NCBI GenBank assembly: GCA_003427395.1
Contig: BFEA01000493.1
Span: 298,224-322,069 of the forward strand
Direction of reading: 5' to 3'
Origin: Chara braunii
Lineage: Eukaryota; Streptophyta; Charophyceae; Charales; Characeae
DNA: 23,846 nucleotides
Notes under the pieces: model-generated
What the model saw: the letters and a program-made list of their open reading frames with translations, nothing else
Database searches by the model: none
What the model was told of the DNA's origin: nothing
Position numbers and translations under genes: made by a program
In this document: positions 8,177 through 16,829 of the stretch, in pieces
Position numbering within the stretch: the stretch's first letter is position 1
Layout: every line of letters starts with the position of its first letter

Positions 8177-8267
8177 TTTGTTGAAAGTCCAGATATCAGA
8201 AGTTGAAAGTTTGTAAGTACTGATTATTCTTGCTTTTTGTTGTCCTGGTTATTACTATGATGTGCAG

Positions 8268-8344
8268 GGGATGACGTGTGGAAGCAACTGGGAAGACTTG
8301 CTGATGCCCAGAAAGGTCTTGTGGATGATAAATTCAAGTGGAAG
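8268..8344 (+). CDS. MOR1: MOR1 exon 4 of window (end of TOG domain)
   Basis: Seventy-seven bases. The first two complete a Gly codon split by intron 3, and the exon leaves in phase 0. The translation DDVWKQLGRLADAQKGLVDD then KFKWK matches plant MOR1 ADIWKYVGKLTDAQKSMIDD-RFKWK, the last helices of this TOG domain. CAG acceptor, donor gtgagt. Confidence 0.95.
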
Positions 8345-8567
8345 GTGAGTTCTAGGCGAGGGATTTTGTTCTTTCCATTTTTGTATCACGTACTTCGGCC
8401 ATATATGGGCAGGGGGGGAAATTCAAGTGGAAGCGTTGCTAGTCGGCTGAATTGGGGCGCTCTCCGTGTGCCCTGTTCGTTCAGCCACGGCCTGCACGTT
8501 AACGGCTGTGACTTGAGGAAGTACTGGTGCTTTAACAGTAGTAGCTTATGTTGGGTCAGAGAACAGA

Positions 8568-8823
8568 ATGTGCACAACTCTCTCGTCGATTGTGCACAAA
8601 AGGTGGTCGGAATTACACAGATGCAAGCGTGCGAATTATCTACAGAATATGCCAGCTAGGATGGGTCCATGAGTGGGGCCATTCTGAAGGATCACGTACT
8701 TTGGATGTGCACAACACTCTTCGAGAGAGTAGTGCACAAAAGGTGGTCGGAATTACGCAGATGCAAGCGTGCGAATTATCTGCAGAATATGCCAGCTAGG
8801 AGTGGGGCCATTCTGAAGGATCG
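8568..8823 (+). repeat. Direct duplication, period about 140
   Basis: Two imperfect copies, about 8568-8693 and 8704-8823. The core (GTGCACAAAAGGTGGTCGG to ATATGCCAGCTAGGA) covers 8592-8661 and 8732-8801 with only a couple of mismatches. It is followed by GAGTGGGGCCATTCTGAAGG in both. Confidence 0.95.
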
Positions 8824-9006
8824 TCCGTGCTTTGCTATCCTGAAGAGTGCTGTTCCACAGTTTTGTTGTAACTTGAAGGCAGACCCCACTGGCGCTATGT
8901 TCATGCTAAGAAACCATGAACTGGGTCACTATTGGGGCCAGATTCATGCTTCCCAAGCATTAACATAGCTTTATTTGGTCAGAGTTTGTGATCGCATAGC
9001 GAAGGT

Positions 9007-9052
9007 ATCCAGGAAATGACCTGTCTAGCATCCAGGGAATGACCTGTCTGGC
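9007..9052 (+). repeat. 23-bp tandem pair
   Basis: Two adjacent copies of ATCCAGGAAATGACCTGTCT plus three bases, at 9007-9029 and 9030-9052, with two mismatches. Confidence 0.93.
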
Positions 9053-9435
9053 TGTGTCAGCAACAAGTTCACGACTGGCCTGCAAAATTCCATGTTCTCA
9101 ACTGGGTAAGGTGCCCCAATGTCCACAGAAAAGTGGAGGAAGCATGCTGGGCTCTCTCGTGATCTGGCCAGTGTGCCAGATGCGTCCCCTATTCGGAAAT
9201 CTTGAGATGTGGATGGTATGGATGGAATTATATTGGTTCTGACACGAGAGTGAGGGGTGGGGGGTCTGTCAGGGGGCTTCTGAGACTACTGTTATTCTGC
9301 ACAAGAACCCTGATCGATGTGCACGCATTCTTGTGCTGCACGTCACGGGATAAAGGTGGCAGATGTGCACATGCTGAAAGATCTTTTTAAGTTTTTAGGT
9401 TGTGCTTATGAACCCATGAGAAGACTGGAGGTGTT

Positions 9436-9690
9436 ACACCGGGTTGGGAGTTGAAAGAAAGGCCCCAGAAACTGGGAACTAACAATGTGGTGGCTTGGAA
9501 GTTCGAGCGGCAGTCGCTATGCAAAGAGCAGTGACCTTTTGGGTCAAAAGCCAAATTGGGGGTACACTGGGTTGGGAGTTGGATGAAATGGCCCTAGAAA
9601 CTGGGAAGTTGCAATGTGGTGGTTTGGAAGTTCGAGCGGCAGTCACTGTAGGCAAAGGAGCAGTGACCTTTTGGGTCAAAAGTCAAATTG
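9436..9690 (+). repeat. Tandem duplication, period about 128
   Basis: Two adjacent copies, 9436-9563 and 9564-9690. Both run from ACACYGGGTTGGGAGTTG through TTGGAAGTTCGAGCGGCAGT to GCAGTGACCTTTTGGGTCAA. Small indels and substitutions show moderate age. Confidence 0.95.
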
Positions 9691-10719
9691 CACAGAGAGA
9701 GAGAGAGAGAGACAAGACAGAAACCGGCGGGTTACAGAATTGGTCCTGTCAGATAGCACGAATATGTTCTGTTTTCACATCTGTGCGTGCATAGCTGTTC
9801 TGGCTTTACTTGTTGAATCCGCTTCTGGATATAGGCTTTCATATTGATTGGTGAATTTATGGTAAGAGAATATTTACGGCCGGCGCTAGCTGTGACCTGT
9901 CCTCACAGTGAGCTTATTTCAAAGCATCATTGGTCATGTTGTTTTTGTTCATGCACTGCCATGTTTGTGTGAGGTGGTGGATGGCTCAGTCTGCAGACGG
10001 GGGCGTTTTTACATCTCAGTCTACAGGTAGTTCAGTTGCCACACCACCTTATTTGTGTCAGGCAAGGCCAGATAAGCCACAACTAACTCTTTAAACCCCC
10101 ATTATTGCGGAACGCATCCTTGCAATACCGATGTTTGCCCGTGGAACTGATTCGGAGCTGACATGTGGGCAAAGACCTACTGCACACGAGCCTGGAAGGC
10201 CGAGCCTTTGCATGGAATGGGGGAGACCTAGATGGGAAGAATAGTGGCGGCTTAGTAGCAAATGTAATAGTGGAGGGCTGGGTAGGGGGGTGAGTTGATT
10301 GTACTTTCACATAAGCCAGAGGTGTGGACTGACCACATGCCTTTTTGTATGTGTGACAGTGTGTTCGAAAGTGGTATGGGGGAGAGAACTAGATGGGAAG
10401 TTACTGAACCCATGATCACGTTTGCAAGTGACAAGTCTCTGTAGAGTCTGTACTGTCTGTCACCCGTTCCCGGAATCCCAAAGATACCTACCCTTAGGGT
10501 TGTACCCTAGGTTGATCGTCACGTGGGGGCTTCTTGGGGTGTGATGCCCGTCAGTGGACCGGCCTGAATTCTCCAGAATCTGGGCATTATAACCTGGGCG
10601 GATCAGCTATGGATGCGTCTGAAGTCTGTTGCCCTATAATGAAAAAAGAACAAGACGATATCTGACTTCGTTTGTACCTCTTTTGTGTTTGTGTGAAATT
10701 TGTATGATGGGCTTGGCAG

Positions 10720-10811
10720 GCGCGAGAGATGGAGAGGAATAAGGAAGGAAAGCCTGGAGAAGCTCGAGCTCTGGCGAAGGGGAGGGCCGCTGCTGCCGTT
10801 CGGAGCACAGG
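10720..10811 (+). CDS. MOR1: MOR1 exon 5 of window (basic linker after the TOG domain)
   Basis: Ninety-two bases, entering in phase 0 and leaving in phase 2. The translation AREMERNKEGKPGEARALAK continues GRAAAAVRST plus a split Gly. The motif EGKPGEARA is identical to land-plant MOR1. After it, the Ala/Gly-rich AKGRAAAA stretch replaces the shorter AALRRSVRD of Arabidopsis. The donor was set at gtacga (10812) because the next exon then restores G-PEAEQSGD. The last 31 in-exon bases before CGGAGC are duplicated just inside the intron. Confidence 0.9.
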
Positions 10812-10852
10812 GTACGAAATTTCTGGCGAAGGGGAGGGCCACTGCTGCCGTT
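10770..10852 (+). repeat. 31-bp duplication straddling the exon 5 donor
   Basis: TCTGGCGAAGGGGAGGGCCG-type sequence occurs at 10770-10800 (inside exon 5) and at 10822-10852 (inside intron 5), with one mismatch (G at 10789, A at 10841) and a period of 52. The used donor lies between the copies. Confidence 0.95.
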
Positions 10853-11108
10853 GTGATTTCAAATTGTGGCAATTGATTTGCTACTTGCCCGGTTGTGATT
10901 AATCAATCTCTGTGGTAGGAACCACACAGGTTTCAGTAGTTTGTCTGCTGTCTTTCATTGTTCAATGGAAATCCTTTTCTAAATACCAAGGGATCATCAG
11001 TTCATTGGGGTTCACAGATTGCGGTTTAGTAATCTGCCTATTTTTCTGTGCGTTTTTGTCCTGGTCCTGTTTCCCTTTTTTTGCGTGTTTGTTTGAATGT
11101 GTATGCAG
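10812..11108 (+). other. Intron 5 (297 bases, the shortest)
   Basis: GT-AG intron starting gtacga and ending in a TTTGCGTGTTTG-rich stretch and GCAG. Apart from the second copy of the 31-bp duplication, no repeat is seen. Retention would add about 30 codons before a TAA. Confidence 0.85.
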
Positions 11109-11171
11109 ACCCGAGGCAGAGCAAAGTGGGGACACGAGGAAGGAGATGGCTGCACATGCCATGGGAGCAAG
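11109..11171 (+). CDS. MOR1: MOR1 exon 6 of window (linker)
   Basis: Sixty-three bases, phase 2 in and phase 2 out. With the split Gly it reads GPEAEQSGDTRKEMAAHAMG-A plus a split Arg. Plant MOR1 has GPEVAEQSGDIS at this place, so the assignment rests on the AEQSGD motif and on phase agreement with both neighbours. GCAG acceptor, donor gtcagt. Confidence 0.85.
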
Positions 11172-12135
11172 GTCAGTCAGCTGAATCCAATAAACCTTTT
11201 GTTTTCGGTTCCCTTTCACCTCATGCACGTTGATTGGTCAGATAAAGAGTGGACCTTTTTCGTGTAACGTTGTTGGAGAAATCAATCAAGCAAACGTCAA
11301 TTTGCGGCCTGACTTCACTTTAATGGAGATGGATGCCGCCCAAGCGGCCTAACTCAGTTGGCAGAGCCCCCCCACGAAAGTGGCACTCAGGGGGTTGTGG
11401 GTTTGATTCCCCACAGTCCCCAAATCGAGCCCCCACACCTCCTAAGGCACGCTGTGCGTTAGTCAGCTTGTCCCTCCTGGTTGGTTGGTGGCGAATGCCA
11501 CCCTAATGGAGATGGATGCCATTGGATGCAGGAAGCTTTGAGCATGTGCTTGAGCGGTGAATATGTGAACATGTGGTCTCCAGCCTTTTAGGCCCAAGTT
11601 GGCAAACGCCGAGAAAATGAAGAAAATATAGACGGAACCATTGAGCCTAAGCTGAGTTGGTACACCCTGGGAGTGTTGAAATACAGGCCTAAGCTCAAAT
11701 CATGATGGACCTAGGCATACACACAGTTTGTGGAACGAATGGTGCCGTAATTGTGGCCAAGTGCATCCAGGAAACGATCCTAGAGTGAGTACTCCGTAAG
11801 CAACTGTTGTAGTCGTGTCTTAAGCAGTATGATTCTCCTGTGAACAATGAAAATCATATGTAAAACACAGGATGCAATGGTGGAGATTTTTTTTTTCTTT
11901 TTTTTCTTTTTTTTCTTTTTTCTCTTTTCTGTTTTCATTGGTGAATGTGGTGGAGATTTCAGAACGGCCTGTGGAGTAATGGAAGTCTTAAAAGCCGACT
12001 TGCGGCTTGTTTAACTAATTTCGTAATTTGAGCTTATTTAATATTTATCCTTACGAAACCCTACTCTAAATTTTGTTCTATAGCATGCTGTGTTTTGTAT
12101 ATTTGTTTCCAACTCTGCGGCTTGTTTTCTTGCAG
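11172..12135 (+). other. Intron 6 (964 bases)
   Basis: GT-AG intron with a tRNA-derived SINE and its target duplications (11321-11520), a T-rich tract with spaced C (11887-11932), and an AT-rich segment around 12030 (GCTTATTTAATATTTAT) that resembles part of the 23125-23568 tandem repeat. Nothing is recognised at 11530-11880. Confidence 0.8.
11338..11503 (+). mobile_element. tRNA-derived SINE with 17-bp target duplication
   Basis: The 166-bp insert is flanked by identical 17-mers TAATGGAGATGGATGCC (11321-11337 and 11504-11520), a typical retroposon target duplication. Near its 5' end is an RNA polymerase III A-box-like TAACTCAGTTGG (11350-11361), inside a D-arm-like CTCAGTTGGCAGAG. A B-box-like GGTTTGATTCC (11400-11410) follows, in a hairpin TGTGGG...CCCACA resembling a T-arm. 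Each box has one departure from consensus, and spacing between them is tRNA-like. The 3' body (11411-11503) is unrelated to tRNA and ends GAATGCCACCC rather than in poly(A). It appears to be a non-autonomous retroposon; the source tRNA cannot be named. Confidence 0.8.
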
Positions 12136-12277
12136 AACCGCAAATGGTCACTTCGCACCAGCAGCAGCAGGAGACCACCACGTGCATGGTGGTGAGCCGG
12201 AAGGTCGCCCGTCATATGGGCCTACAGATTGGAAGCAAGCGCTGGAGTACATCCACAGAGGCTCTACAAACAATGAG
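12136..12277 (+). CDS. MOR1: MOR1 exon 7 of window (linker into C-terminal helical region)
   Basis: 142 bases, phase 2 in and phase 0 out. After a split Arg it encodes an Ala/His/Gly-rich, probably disordered stretch (TANGHFAPAAAGDHHVHGGE) and then GPTDWKQALEYIHRGSTNNE. The conserved GPTDW(N/K)xALxxI block marks the start of the C-terminal helical region in plant MOR1 (GPTDWNEALDII). GCAG acceptor, donor gtaaag. Confidence 0.93.
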
Positions 12278-12485
12278 GTAAAGTCCAGGGTACAGGATTG
12301 GAACGAGGTCCAGGATTGGAACCAGGTTCTTGGGCATGGATTGGTGGTAAATGGTTTGCCTTTCCTGCTTGTGAGGGTTTGGATGGCTCCCCTATCGTTA
12401 TTCTTTTTTTTTTTTTATCGTTATTCTTTTAATGAAATGTGAAAGAGAATGTGTCTAGGAGTATTCTAGGAATATAAATTATATA

Positions 12486-12635
12486 ATGGATTAGGCAGGA
12501 ACAGGTGTCAGAGAGAAAATGTGGCATAGTTTCCCCATCATTGGACCATGTCACTAGGAGTAATCTTTCCTGTCTAGGAATATGATGGATTAGGCAGGAA
12601 CAGGTGTCAGTGAGAAAATGTGGCATAGCTTCCCA
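12486..12635 (+). repeat. Direct duplication, period 99
   Basis: ATGGATTAGGCAGGAACAGG...GAAAATGTGGCATAG occurs at 12486-12536 and again at 12585-12635. The flanks CTAGGAATAT and ACTAGGAGT also recur, so the unit is about 99 bases. Confidence 0.93.
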
Positions 12636-12788
12636 AATGTTGGAGGATGTGCACACTAGGAGTTTTTTGGTTGAGCTCTGGACATAATAGCTCTAGGTCC
12701 GGCTGTAATTGCGACCAGATACATCCACCGAAGTCCTAGTGTGAGTATCCCCTTGATGTCATAACATGCATCGTCGAGCTCTTGTAAG

Positions 12789-12796
12789 CCCAAAAG
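12789..12796. repeat. 8-bp target duplication, left
   Basis: CCCAAAAG, identical to 13956-13963 and directly abutting the left end of the hAT-like element. Confidence 0.8.
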
Positions 12797-12972
12797 CTGC
12801 GTAGCACGGCGAACGTGTTCGCGACCCTTTCTGTTCGGGCAAACACGTTCTCCCGTTCGCGCGAACGGGTTGAGAACACGTTCGCGAGAACGTATTTTCG
12901 AGGCCCGCGAACGGGGTTCGCCTGGGCCGGTACCAGTTGCCGACGGGGCTTTGGAGGGGCCTGGGGAGCGGT

Positions 12973-12973
<1 letters not shown>

Positions 12974-13028
<55 letters not shown>
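12974..13028 (+). repeat. (TG)n microsatellite, about 27 units
   Basis: Uninterrupted TG run inside the hAT-like element. Its translations in three frames give meaningless Cys/Val or His/Thr runs. Confidence 0.98.
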
Positions 13029-13031
<3 letters not shown>

Positions 13032-13307
13032 ATCATACCTGCAGCGCGCACGTGATGCAGTGCACCCCAATATATAGGATATAAAAAAAAAAATTCGGGG
13101 AGGGCTGGCTGAGGTAGCCAATGGTCCCCCTCCCCCGAAGGACCCCTGCAGTGTATCTGCAAGGGTCCCAACATCTCGAGAGACATTGAGCGGAATTCGT
13201 GTGAGACACGAGCAGGCCAGCAATATATGGTCTGGTTTCGAAGTCAGGTCTGCTTTCTAGCAGTTCTGGGTTACATTACTACCATAGCTCTCTGTTTCTT
13301 TTGTTTC

Positions 13308-13567
13308 GTTTTCCTACGAGCAGTGGCCCTAAGAGCCTTGCTCCACTCGTCAGTACTTGCATAAAAGACAACATATGGCGGTGTATGGTTCCATGTTCCA
13401 GCAGAAGATTCATTTCTCTTTCTTTTGTTTCGTTTTTTTTTTTTTTTTTGTGTGTCGTTTTCCTACGAGCAGTGGCCCTAAGAGCCTTGCTCCACTCGTC
13501 ACTACTTGCACAAAAGACAAAACATATGGCGACGTATCGTTCCATGTTCTATCAAAAGATTCATTCT
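13308..13567 (+). repeat. Direct duplication, period about 150
   Basis: Copies of about 112 bases at 13308-13420 and 13457-13567. Both contain TTTCCTACGAGCAGTGGCCC, AGAGCCTTGCTCCACTCGTC, and ATATGGCG..GTAT.GTTCCAT. The second copy is preceded by an expanded T-run. The duplication lies wholly inside the hAT-like element. Confidence 0.93.
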
Positions 13568-13955
13568 ATTTTGCACACTTGGTGAGCAGTGGAGGGAAGC
13601 CCTGAAAAGCACGTGGTGAGTTGGCCTGCCACTGCCCAAAAACTCGCGTTCTCAGTGGTCCCATAACTGCTGAAACACGGACCTTAATGTGAATCAACAG
13701 CATATATACTTGGCGTGCCGGGGGGAAATGGGGTGGATCTGGTGGGGGGCAGCACCATTGCAGAGATGATGGATCTGCAGATACCAAGGGGGTTCAGGGA
13801 TACCACCTATGCCCCCCCCACCCCTATAAAAAAAAAATAATAAGAATAATAATAACAAATAAAACTACGCTCGCGGTCGCTGTTTTTCGGAGCCTGTTTA
13901 CGTTCGGGCGAATGTGTTCGCGTTCGCCGGAGAACGCGAACGGGGTGCTACGCAG

Positions 13956-13963
13956 CCCAAAAG
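13956..13963. repeat. 8-bp target duplication, right
   Basis: CCCAAAAG, directly abutting the right inverted end of the hAT-like element. Confidence 0.8.
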
Positions 13964-14322
13964 TTATGAGCGTGTATCAGCATGCTGTCCTGGCACCCAG
14001 TTCCAATTTCCCATGCACATAGGCCCTTCTGTTGCCTGTTCTTGGTAGGTTTTGTACATGGAGCCATCCGTACTAGAGCATTCCAGTAGGTTAGCGTCTG
14101 TAAGTACTGTAGATGTCTGTCGAACACAGTAGGGGCCAGTCTTTAGATGTCGCCCTCATGTCTATTTGGGGTGAGTCGCAGCTCAGTCCCAGGAAAGTCG
14201 AACTGCGGTTTGAACCACTGGTGGCTGCAGCTGCCAGGACCATTGTCACAAGTCTAACAACGGTCTGTAGCAGCTACAGAAGTCACAGCAGGGTCGACAC
14301 TTCCGGCTCATGCTACTGTTCC

Positions 14323-14398
14323 GGAAGCACTGCTGCGTTATGGTGCGACCTGGCCACTAGGGAAGCACTGCTGCGTTATGATGTGACCTGGCCACTAG
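14323..14398 (+). repeat. 38-bp tandem pair
   Basis: GGAAGCACTGCTGCGTTATG plus 18 bases, ending GGCCACTAG, is repeated exactly in tandem at 14323-14360 and 14361-14398 with two mismatches. Confidence 0.95.
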
Positions 14399-14461
14399 TG
14401 AGAGTGTGGTAGTGGGGTTTGTTGTTAGTCAATGGTGCCTGGCACAATAGCTTGTAATGAT

Positions 14462-14509
14462 GGGGGGGGGGGGGGGAGAGGGGGAGAGAGAGAGAGAGAG
14501 AGAGAGAGT
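14462..14509 (+). repeat. G-run followed by (GA)n
   Basis: A run of G residues merges into an interrupted GA dinucleotide tract. Confidence 0.95.
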
Positions 14510-15075
14510 TGTGGCTGTTGCCGGGGGTCGTAGCTGCCAGACTTTAAGACATTTGCTATACATCAGTTTGGATTTGCTAACCATTTGTAAGTGGTGCTCT
14601 CACCATGTGATCTTACCCTGTTTCGTGTGAAGATGCATGTACTGCGTGAAATCAAGTGCCTGTGAATACCAGGTCATTGCAAAATACAGGCTCTATGGAA
14701 ATAAGGCGCATAAATACCCAATGCTGCATAGGGAGGTAGAGAGAATAAATAACAATACTGGGCACTTTCGAGTCCGGTAATTGGAATGAGAAAAGTAGCA
14801 GGGAAAAAAAGAAAAAAGGAGACGGAATGAAGGACCGGCGGACAAACAGGAGACTGGGGCCGCAGTGTGAAATGAAGGATAGGCGGACAAACATACTTCA
14901 GAATGCTCTTTGCCTGTGTGGCAACAATAATAGCATGTATACAGCTTTGCGTTCTGTGTTTGTTAACTTCGTTTCCATGAAGCAAACCCCTATGCGATGC
15001 TTCAGATGGCTGGCTGTTTTCCGTGGAAGTCTTTTTTGTTTTTTGTTTTTTGTCATGGCTTTTTTTTTCTCTTTA

Positions 15076-15358
15076 AACCGCCACTACCTCCGAGCCTGAT
15101 TTTGCCAACCCTGATTTTCACTGCGCACCGAGTTTTGTCGAGCCTGGGGTCCGTTGTGTTTCTTTTCTGGTACTCTTCTTAAAAAGGAATAAAAAAAAGC
15201 ACGGCCAGACGTAATAAAAACGAAGTACACACAACCACAAAAAAGAGAAAGAACAAGAAAAAAAAAAAGAACACCCTTCTGGATGTGATACAAGGTAAAT
15301 ACCTGACCCGAAGTTGTTGTGCCAGTATTCCCTCAGTGAGGGCTTCACGGCAGGGGTG
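15076..15358 (-). repeat. Inverse-orientation copy of the 1566-1850 repeat
   Basis: It begins AACCGCCACTACCTCCGAGC just after TTTA, and continues with the complements of the landmarks listed for the other copy (ACTGCGCACCGAGTTTTG, TCTGGTACTCTTCTT, CCCTCAGTGAGGG). The two copies diverge mainly in A/T runs. Confidence 0.75.
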
Positions 15359-15679
15359 TAAGGTCACGAGAAATCGAAGGAAAAAAAAAAACTGAAACTG
15401 AACTTAGGGCGGGAAAGCAAGATGATACATTCTGCAAAGTTGTAGTGTGGGCATGCCCTCCTTCACAAAGTGTCAGCAGCCCGTGGACCGTGCCGTGCCT
15501 CCCTGGCAGGTCATGAAAACAAATAAAAGGAAACAAAAAGAACGGCAGCAACGACAACCTGAAACTGGCCACAATTGTAGTTAGATACTTTCTTGTCAGT
15601 ATTGGTGTGAGCACAACTTCGTGCACGGCCGTCCTGGACTTGGTCCTTGGTTTTTCTTTTGCTTTTCGAAGGGGCCCAC

Positions 15680-15785
15680 AAGGCCGAACTACCGAGCCTC
15701 CGCCGACCCCTGAAGAGTTCGGAAAAAGTGGGAAAACAGCCAGTTTTCCCATTTTTCTCAACACTGGTGGAGGTAGTGGTGGCTT
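15680..15785. repeat. Short MITE-like element next to the U6 sequence
   Basis: It runs from about AAGGCCGAACTACCGAGCCT to AACACTGGTGGAGGTAGTGG and ends GTGGCTTA. Its right end, reverse-complemented (ACCACTACCTCCACCAGTGT), matches the start of a segment at about 1110 (GTACCTCCGCCAGTGTTGGG). It abuts the A-run at the 3' end of the minus-strand U6-like sequence. Confidence 0.5.
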
Positions 15786-15794
15786 AAAAAAAAA

Positions 15795-15888
15795 TGAATC
15801 ATGCCTTGATTTATGTGTGGCATCCTTGCGCAGGGGCCATGCTAATGTTTTCTCTATCGCTCCAATTCTAATGGATGTTCCATAGGAC
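15795..15888 (-). pseudogene. U6 snRNA-like sequence, near full length
   Basis: The minus strand begins GTCCTATGGAACATCCATTA, parallel to the U6 5' stem-loop, then AGAATTGGAGCGATAGAGAA. It contains ATTAGCATGGCCCCTGCGCA and AGGATGCCACACATAAATC, then a T-run (15786-15794) like a pol III terminator. Length and order match U6 (about 100 nt). The invariant ACAGAGA box has become AGAGAAA, which should abolish splicing function. No TATA box about 30 bases upstream or plant upstream sequence element was seen. It is probably a retrocopy or dead gene. Confidence 0.85.
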
Positions 15889-16001
15889 AGTGGACACTTT
15901 TTTTTTCCTTCTGTTTTAACTTCTTTTGTTGTTGATTTTTCTTCTTTTTTTTTATGTTTTGTTTGAAAGGTGTCAATTTTTTGTCTTTTTAAGTTTTGAT
16001 T

Positions 16002-16103
16002 GGTAAAACTAGAAATTGGTCCCCTGTCGCCTATATACATCGGATACCCATATACTCTACTTCCCTTATGGGTAAAACTAGAAATTGGTCCCCTGTCGCC
16101 TAT
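16002..16103 (+). repeat. 33-bp direct repeat
   Basis: GGTAAAACTAGAAATTGGTC plus CCCTGTCGCCTAT occurs identically at 16002-16034 and 16071-16103, separated by 36 bases, shortly before the exon 8 acceptor. Confidence 0.97.
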
Positions 16104-16201
16104 TTTTGACAGTTTGTGTTTTTTTAACTTTTTTTTTTGTTTTTGTTTTTGGTTTCAAGTTTTTTCTCTGATTTGTAGTCTGCTGTCTTTTGCCTTCTCA
16201 G

Positions 16202-16318
16202 GTTGTTGAAGGGATGAAATTGGTATGTCAGCTTTTGTCCTCTGCGAGTTCAGATCCAACCGTGATTCAGACATTTGCCCCTGATGCTGACAGGCTTGTG
16301 GAGTACCTGACTTCAAAG
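16202..16318 (+). CDS. MOR1: MOR1 exon 8 of window (C-terminal helical region)
   Basis: Thirty-nine codons, phase 0 at both ends. The translation VVEGMKLVCQLLSSASSDPT continues VIQTFAPDADRLVEYLTSK. Plant MOR1 reads SVEGMKVVCHELAQASNDPE..DADGLVSCLANK, so VEGMK, VC, DP, DAD.LV and the final K align. CTCAG acceptor after a T-rich tract, donor gtacgg. Confidence 0.94.
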
Positions 16319-16797
16319 GTACGGTTGAGTGGGTGTGACCCCCCCCCCTTTGTCTATTTCATTTTTGTCTTCGTCTTGTTAGGAAAAAATGTTTGGAAAT
16401 GTGCTTGTACCAATGCACACGAAAAATGTGCTTGTACCAATGCAAGTACAAAGTCTCTCACCGCTTTGGCTTCAAAGTCTGTCACCGCTTTGGCTGACAC
16501 GAAGCTGGGTGGAGGTAGGTGTGCCTTGTTTGTCTTAACAGACTAGCGTGAGCTATATGATAGTGTACTTCTGCGACAATCGGTATCAGACGTATGAACG
16601 TGTGCCATACGTGTGCCATACTTGAGAAGACCAACAACTGAAAAACACCCCAAATTGGAACGAGAAGACTAGCATGGTTCAGTGAGGTAAGCACTAATCC
16701 TTGCACAGCACACTTTCCACACACACCCACACCCACACACCCACACACCCACACACACACACACGTACACGCACACACACACACGCACACGCACACG

Positions 16798-16829
<32 letters not shown>

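Larger units (their letters stand above)
6560..8267 (+). other. Intron 3 (1708 bases)
   Basis: GT-AG intron, almost entirely repeat. It contains a GA-rich and G-run stretch (6645-6731), four diverged copies of a composite unit with internal TG and CT microsatellites (about 6735-7825), hammerhead-related sequence in two places, a purine-rich tract (8045-8077) and a U6 snRNA-like sequence on the minus strand (8095-8176). Only the last 90 bases before the CAG acceptor look like plain intron. Confidence 0.85.
8345..10719 (+). other. Intron 4 (2375 bases)
   Basis: GT-AG intron. It contains two large direct duplications (8568-8823 and 9436-9690), a 23-bp tandem pair (9007-9052) and a short GA run (about 9693-9711). 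Nothing recognisable is seen at 9700-10700 apart from the polypyrimidine-poor approach to the CAG acceptor. Confidence 0.75.
12797..13955. mobile_element. hAT-like non-autonomous DNA transposon
   Basis: The ends are perfect 11-bp inverted repeats, CTGCGTAGCAC (12797-12807) and GTGCTACGCAG (13945-13955). They are flanked immediately by identical 8-bp direct repeats CCCAAAAG (12789-12796 and 13956-13963). An 8-bp target duplication with short inverted ends is the hAT superfamily signature. Just inside both ends are clustered palindromic motifs built on GTTCGCG/CGCGAAC and CGAACG, as expected for subterminal transposase-binding repeats. The 1159-bp interior has no transposase-like reading frame. 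It is filled by a TG microsatellite (12974-13028) and a tandem duplication (13308-13567), so the element is non-autonomous. Confidence 0.8.
12278..16201 (+). other. Intron 7 (3924 bases, the longest)
   Basis: GT-AG intron. In order it holds a 99-bp-period duplication (12486-12635), a hAT-like element (12797-13955) that itself contains a TG microsatellite and a tandem duplication, a 38-bp tandem pair (14323-14398), a G-run/GA microsatellite, a repeat related to 1566-1850 in inverse orientation (about 15076-15358), a U6-like sequence (minus strand) and a 33-bp direct repeat near its end. Nothing is recognised at 14520-15060 or 15360-15680. Confidence 0.8.

Noticed and set aside
10083-10434. Minus-strand ORFs in intron 4
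   Set aside because: No recognisable domain, overlapping frames and no splice or promoter context.
12278-12442. Frame continuing past exon 7
   Set aside because: Conserved sequence stops at GSTNNE, a gtaaag donor follows, and the next conserved block is exon 8.
12780-12960. CRISPR-like spacing of GTTCGCG motifs
   Set aside because: Motifs are short, irregularly spaced and palindromic; they are subterminal repeats of a DNA transposon in a eukaryotic intron.
12815-13084. ORFs with Cys-Val or His-Thr runs (also near 6634-7363, 7489-7874, 16482-16964)
   Set aside because: They are translations of TG, CA, CT and GA microsatellites and have no protein-like sequence.
14113-14412. 99-codon ORF over the 38-bp tandem pair
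   Set aside because: Its C-terminal repetition is produced by the DNA duplication; no similarity to a known protein is recognised.
15345-16040. 231-codon minus-strand ORF, the longest in the window
   Set aside because: It runs through a U6-like sequence, a MITE-like repeat and poly-A/T tracts, with low-complexity Lys/Phe-rich translation and no domain.
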